Source of the DNA: Acidobacteriaceae bacterium
GTDB taxonomy: Bacteria > Acidobacteriota > Terriglobia > Terriglobales > Acidobacteriaceae
Reading direction: 5' to 3'
Assembly: GCA_031296355.1 (NCBI GenBank)
Contig: JARLFX010000378.1
Coordinates: 1 to 11,648, forward strand
Length of the DNA: 11,648 bases
The position numbers and the translations under genes were made by a program. This document shows, in pieces, positions 8,147 through 11,648 of the stretch (position 1 is its first letter; each line of letters opens with the position of its first letter). The notes under the pieces were generated by a model. The model saw only the letters and a program-made list of their open reading frames with translations. It did not search any database and had not been told where the DNA came from.

Positions 8147-11011
8147 ATGCCACGCGCCATCCTGCGCTGGGTATGCGCAGGCCTCTGCCTGTACGCTGCC
8201 GCGTCAGCCGTAGCGTCCACTTCCCTATATCCCGTCAAGCTGCAGGACCCCCGCGCCGTTTACCTCACCCGCGAGGCCTTCCCTGTGCATGCCGATGGAG
8301 TGGGTGATGACACTGCCGCGTTACAAGCCGCGATCGACCACGTCCAGTCCACTCAGCGCCAGGGCATTCTCTTCATCCCCGAAGGCCGCTACCTCGTCAG
8401 CGATACACTGCACGTCTGGGCCGGCATTCGCCTGATCGGCTACGGTGCGCACCGCCCCGTGCTGGTGCTCGCACCCGGCACACCGGGCTTCAGCGGAACC
8501 TCACACCGCTTCATGGTGGAATTTTGCAGCGAGCGCCCCGTTGATCCCGCCGCACACGCACCCAACGGCACCGCCAGCACCTTCTACAGCGCCATGTCCA
8601 ATATCGACATGGAGATTGGTGAAGGCAATCCCTCCGCAGTCGGCGTGCGCTTCCATGTCGCACAGCATAGCTACCTTTCGCATCTGCGCATTCAGGCTGG
8701 CTCCGCCTTTGCTGCCATCGAAGATGCTGGCAACCTGATGACCAATCTCGAGCTCATCGGTGGCGACTACGGCATCTACACGGGCCTCACCGCGCCTACC
8801 TGGCCATTTGTCCTGATGGATTCACACCTCTCTGGTCAGCGCGTGGCGGCCATCCGTTCCAGTTCGGCACGGCCCACGCTGGTTCGCCTGCAGATCGATC
8901 ACGTTCCCACGGCACTTCTGGTAGAGCCTCCGCACGTCGATCAGATCGTAATAATCCAATCCACCCTGAGCGAGATTACCGGCACCGCCATCTTCCTGGG
9001 AGACGTCACCAACCGCCGCACCGGCCTGATCGCCAATCAACTCCGCTGCCGCCATGTTGCAACTCTGCTCTCGCTTCCGCTGCAACCTCCTCTGCTTGCT
9101 CCTGGCAAGCTGTACGTGGTCACGTCGCTCCGTTTCGGCCTCAGGCTCACGGCCTCCGGCGAAGATCAGGACGACACCGGCAGTCTCACCCTGGAATCGC
9201 ATATGCATGCCGTCTCTGTGCTGCCCCCCGTTCCAGCCACCGATATTCCACCGCTCCCGCCACCGGCCACGTGGGTCAGCATACGCAGCTTTGGTGCAGC
9301 GGGCGACGGCAACACCGACGATACCGACGCCTTCCGCGGTGCGCTTGCATCGCACCGCCCCCTTTACGTGCCCACTGGCCGCTATCGCATCACTGCGCCC
9401 CTTCAGCTTCCGCGCAATGCTGTCCTCATCGGCCTTCATCCCAGCGCCACGCTGCTTGATCTGCCCGATAATACCCCCGCCTTCGCGCCCCCCGGCAACC
9501 CGCTGGCGCTGCTCTCCACGTCGCCCGGAGACGCCGCTATCGTGTCCGGCATAGGTGTCTCTACCGGGGGTGTCAACAACCGCGCTACGGCGCTGCTATG
9601 GCGTTCTGGCCCCCATTCTCTGCTTGATGATGTTCGCTTTCTCGGCGGCCATGGCACTCTGCTCCCAAATCATCGGAGCCGGCCTGCTTACAACGCCGAA
9701 CGCACTGCCGATCCTGATCCGAACAGCGTATGGGGATCTGAACAACCCAGCCTCATCGTCCGCGGAGGCGGTGGCACACTGCGCAATCTCTGGACACCCA
9801 GCACTTATGCCTCCGCCGGCATCGCCATCCAGAACACCAGCGTCCCCGGCCACGTCTATCTCCTCTCGGCAGAACATCATCTCCGCAACGAGATCATTCT
9901 CGATCACGTTCATCACTGGAACTTCTACGGTCTACAGACGGAGGAAGAAGAAGTGGAAGGATCGCACGCCCTCCCCCTGCTCATTCGCAACTCCAGTAAC
10001 CTGAATTTCTTCAACCTCGCCATCTATCGCGTCTCCCGCTCACGGATTCCCGCTCCCCGCGCGATCGAGATCGATCACGCGCAGGCTCTCGGCTTCTATA
10101 ACGTGCATAGCTATAGCGGCTCCCGCTTCGCCTTTGACAGCACCATCACCGGTGGCACTCCAGATAGCTTTACCATCCGCTCTCGCATCTTCAATACATG
10201 GGTCCTTCAAGCAGAGCCTCCACCTCCACTACCCTCTTCGCCACTCATTCAAAAGCGGCTCTCTGGATTCACCAATCTTTCCAGCCTCAGCACCGCATCC
10301 GATGGCTCCCTTACGTTCCTCGACCTGCCTCAGCCCGTCATCTATCGCTGGAACGGCGTGGGCTCTCCGCAAACACTCAGCACCAGCACCATTTCACCGC
10401 GTGAAATCTATATGCCAAATGCAGACGCCCCACCGTTGCTGCTGACCTTTGGCCAGCGTGGCACGAATGCATTGATTCTCGGTACGCCATCGCATGAACT
10501 GCCTGTGCAACCATTCGCAATCAAACCCACGCTTCTACCCACAGCTATCCGCTCCGATTTCCTCAGCCTGCAGAATCTGATTGCATCTTCGCAAGTCTTC
10601 CCCATCGAGCCTGATCTACAGCTTCCAGCTGAATCAAATGCATTCCTCCTGCGAAACTCAACTGGCTTGGCACGTGCAGTTCCGGGTGAACCCATTCTCA
10701 TCACCAGCGAAGCCGATCAATCCACCAAAAGTGTCACAGTTCAGACCACAGCTCCACCGCATTTGGCTATGACACATTTTGCACCGCGCGGCGGGGATGC
10801 TCTAATCATTGACGCTACAATCGGCATCACATACCTCGCCAATGGTGAACTCTACCTCTACGATCGTGCCGGCCATCAGCTTGGCTATATACGTACGCCA
10901 GAGCGCCCTGTCTCGCTCGCAATCTCCGGTACAACACTCTATTTCAGCTCGCGTACAACGCTGTATAGCCTCGCACTTCCAATTTCCGCACGCGATCTGG
11001 TGCGTCCATGA
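8147..11011 (+). CDS. Secreted tandem beta-helix (pectate-lyase-3-like, GH28-related/GH55-like) protein with SGL-like C-terminal propeller
   Basis: 954 residues from ATG 8147, chosen because MPRAILR followed by a hydrophobic core and a small-residue cleavage region is a standard signal peptide; TTG 8114 would add 11 residues and has a weak AAGG. Two right-handed beta-helix domains follow, each opening with the pectate-lyase-3 signature: ADGVGDDTAALQAAID (about 49-64) and GAAGDGNTDDTDAFRGAL (about 384-400). Both then show '(P)xGRY' and a LIG(Y/L) turn. Tandem helices resemble the GH55 exo-beta-1,3-glucanase layout and many 'GH28-related' proteins. A Glu-rich stretch (QTEEEEVEG, about 598-606) in helix 2 could hold active-site acids. 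Residues about 705-945 look like a divergent SMP-30/gluconolactonase propeller: SDGSLTFLD, VIYRW, GELYLYDRAG, GYIRTPERPVSLAI and TLYFSSRTTLYSLAL. Neighbours suggest polysaccharide cleavage, but lyase versus hydrolase cannot be decided; a binding-only role is possible. Confidence 0.85.
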   Translation: MPRAILRWVCAGLCLYAAASAVASTSLYPVKLQDPRAVYLTREAFPVHADGVGDDTAALQAAIDHVQSTQRQGILFIPEGRYLVSDTLHVWAGIRLIGYGAHRPVLVLAPGTPGFSGTSHRFMVEFCSERPVDPAAHAPNGTASTFYSAMSNIDMEIGEGNPSAVGVRFHVAQHSYLSHLRIQAGSAFAAIEDAGNLMTNLELIGGDYGIYTGLTAPTWPFVLMDSHLSGQRVAAIRSSSARPTLVRLQIDHVPTALLVEPPHVDQIVIIQSTLSEITGTAIFLGDVTNRRTGLIANQLRCRHVATLLSLPLQPPLLAPGKLYVVTSLRFGLRLTASGEDQDDTGSLTLESHMHAVSVLPPVPATDIPPLPPPATWVSIRSFGAAGDGNTDDTDAFRGALASHRPLYVPTGRYRITAPLQLPRNAVLIGLHPSATLLDLPDNTPAFAPPGNPLALLSTSPGDAAIVSGIGVSTGGVNNRATALLWRSGPHSLLDDVRFLGGHGTLLPNHRSRPAYNAERTADPDPNSVWGSEQPSLIVRGGGGTLRNLWTPSTYASAGIAIQNTSVPGHVYLLSAEHHLRNEIILDHVHHWNFYGLQTEEEEVEGSHALPLLIRNSSNLNFFNLAIYRVSRSRIPAPRAIEIDHAQALGFYNVHSYSGSRFAFDSTITGGTPDSFTIRSRIFNTWVLQAEPPPPLPSSPLIQKRLSGFTNLSSLSTASDGSLTFLDLPQPVIYRWNGVGSPQTLSTSTISPREIYMPNADAPPLLLTFGQRGTNALILGTPSHELPVQPFAIKPTLLPTAIRSDFLSLQNLIASSQVFPIEPDLQLPAESNAFLLRNSTGLARAVPGEPILITSEADQSTKSVTVQTTAPPHLAMTHFAPRGGDALIIDATIGITYLANGELYLYDRAGHQLGYIRTPERPVSLAISGTTLYFSSRTTLYSLALPISARDLVRP

Positions 11012-11648
11012 ACCGTTCCGCGCTCTGCATTCTGGCTCTCGCGTTCCTGCCTCACATCACCCGTGCACAAACTATTGCGCCACTCACGGTAGATGTTCGT
11101 CAGGCCGTATACCAGAGCAACGGCCCCAGCACCTATCTTGATTGGAAGCCGATGGCTACGCGCACTCTGCCGCAGTTGCCCGGCTATCACCCAAAGACAA
11201 TTCCGCTCAGCCGTTATGGTGGCCGCCGTGATCATCGCGTCGCCGCCACCGGCTTCTACACCGTGCGCAAGATCGATGGCCGCTGGTGGAGCGTTGACCC
11301 CGACGGCTATCTCTTCCTGCACGTCGGCGTCAACGATGTGGCGCCCGGCACCTCATCACACCAGCAGGAGGAGCTCGCCCAACACTTCGGTGCTCAGCAG
11401 CAATGGGCAGCCGCTGCGCACACTCTATTGCTCGATCATGGTTTTACCGGCACCGGAGCCTGGTCAGATATCAAACTCCTGAGCGACCCCGCCCAGCAGA
11501 AGGCACATCCGCTCGCCTACACCATCAATCTTGACCTCATGGCAGCCTATGGCCGCTCACGCCACGGCACACACACCGCGCTCGGTCATGCGGGATATCC
11601 TCACGATGTCATCTTTACCTTCGACCCCGGCTTTGCAGAATTCGTCGA
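11008..11648 (+). CDS. Secreted GH50 agarase-like protein, 3' partial
   Basis: 213 residues are visible and the frame runs off the window end. ATG 11008 overlaps the previous stop as ATGA (11008-11011), with no clear Shine-Dalgarno, which suggests translational coupling. The signal peptide (1-20, ending ITRA) is followed by a leader region and the GH50-like core start: GGRRDHR (71-77), ATGFYTVRKIDGRWW (80-94), SVDPDG, GFTGTGAWSD (145-154) and DVIFTFDP (200-207). These match the C-terminal module of the 3200-7117 protein in order; over its residues 1009-1050 against 172-213 here I count 28 identities in 42. The catalytic Glu residues expected in DNE and TEW-like motifs lie beyond the window, so activity cannot be judged. 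It is probably a stand-alone enzyme acting on the same or a related glycan as the fusion. Confidence 0.9.
   Translation, partial: MNRSALCILALAFLPHITRAQTIAPLTVDVRQAVYQSNGPSTYLDWKPMATRTLPQLPGYHPKTIPLSRYGGRRDHRVAATGFYTVRKIDGRWWSVDPDGYLFLHVGVNDVAPGTSSHQQEELAQHFGAQQQWAAAAHTLLLDHGFTGTGAWSDIKLLSDPAQQKAHPLAYTINLDLMAAYGRSRHGTHTALGHAGYPHDVIFTFDPGFAEFV

Noticed and set aside
11093..11482. Plus-strand 129-codon frame near the window end
   Set aside because: It is in frame 2, overlapping the frame-1 GH50-like gene that has a signal peptide and recognisable family motifs; the product is low-complexity Pro/Arg/Ser.
3200..11648. Agar utilisation locus
   Set aside because: Similarity to GH50 alone is not enough; no GH117, GH2, sulfatase or transporter is visible, so the substrate is left open.
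1..11648. Mobile element, phage, CRISPR or tRNA-linked island
   Set aside because: No transposase, integrase, terminal repeats, spaced direct repeats or tRNA cloverleaf were recognised, and base composition looks even across the genes.

Overview
The window reads as chromosomal DNA of a soil-type member of the Acidobacteriota, probably the Terriglobia (Granulicella, Terriglobus or Edaphobacter-like). That placement is inference. It rests on the moderately high GC content, the very large secreted NHL/Ig-like protein with a C-terminal membrane hairpin ending in a Gly-Cys-Gly motif (a style I associate with this phylum), and the cluster of exported glycan-active proteins. Every supported gene lies on the + strand, and I see no RNA gene, mobile element, CRISPR array or integration scar.

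Layout. (1) Positions 1-3018 hold the 3' part of a giant extracytoplasmic protein: NHL beta-propeller blades, two choice-of-anchor-D-type Ig domains, three Ig-like repeats and a C-terminal double hydrophobic segment. Its start lies upstream of the window. (2) A 181-bp intergenic region contains three hairpin-capable inverted repeats, the last ending just before the ribosome binding site of the next gene. (3) At 3200-7117 there is a 1305-residue two-enzyme fusion: a secreted GH3 beta-glycosidase (with PA14-like insert and Fn3-like domain) joined by a Pro/Ala linker to a GH50 agarase-like clan-A hydrolase. (4) At 7130-8053, 12 bp downstream, is a secreted alpha/beta-hydrolase of the acetyl-xylan/feruloyl esterase type. 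(5) At 8147-11011 is a secreted protein with two pectate-lyase-3 right-handed beta-helix domains and what looks like a degenerate SMP-30/gluconolactonase-like propeller at its C-terminus. (6) At 11008-11648, overlapping the previous stop as ATGA, is the 5' part of a second secreted GH50-like protein, clearly homologous to the C-terminal half of the fusion.

Genes 3200 to the window end are tightly spaced, co-directional and each carries an export signal, so they look like one operon of secreted enzymes acting on a branched, acylated polysaccharide: an esterase to remove acyl groups, two GH50-like enzymes and a beta-helix protein acting on the chain, and a GH3 domain finishing short oligosaccharides. 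The substrate cannot be read from the sequence. The agarase resemblance does not prove that agar is the target, and no sulfatase, GH117 or GH2 gene is in view. The most unusual items are the GH3-GH50-like fusion with a stand-alone GH50-like paralogue in the same operon, the beta-helix/propeller chimera, and the lipobox-like motif inside the C-terminus of the first protein.
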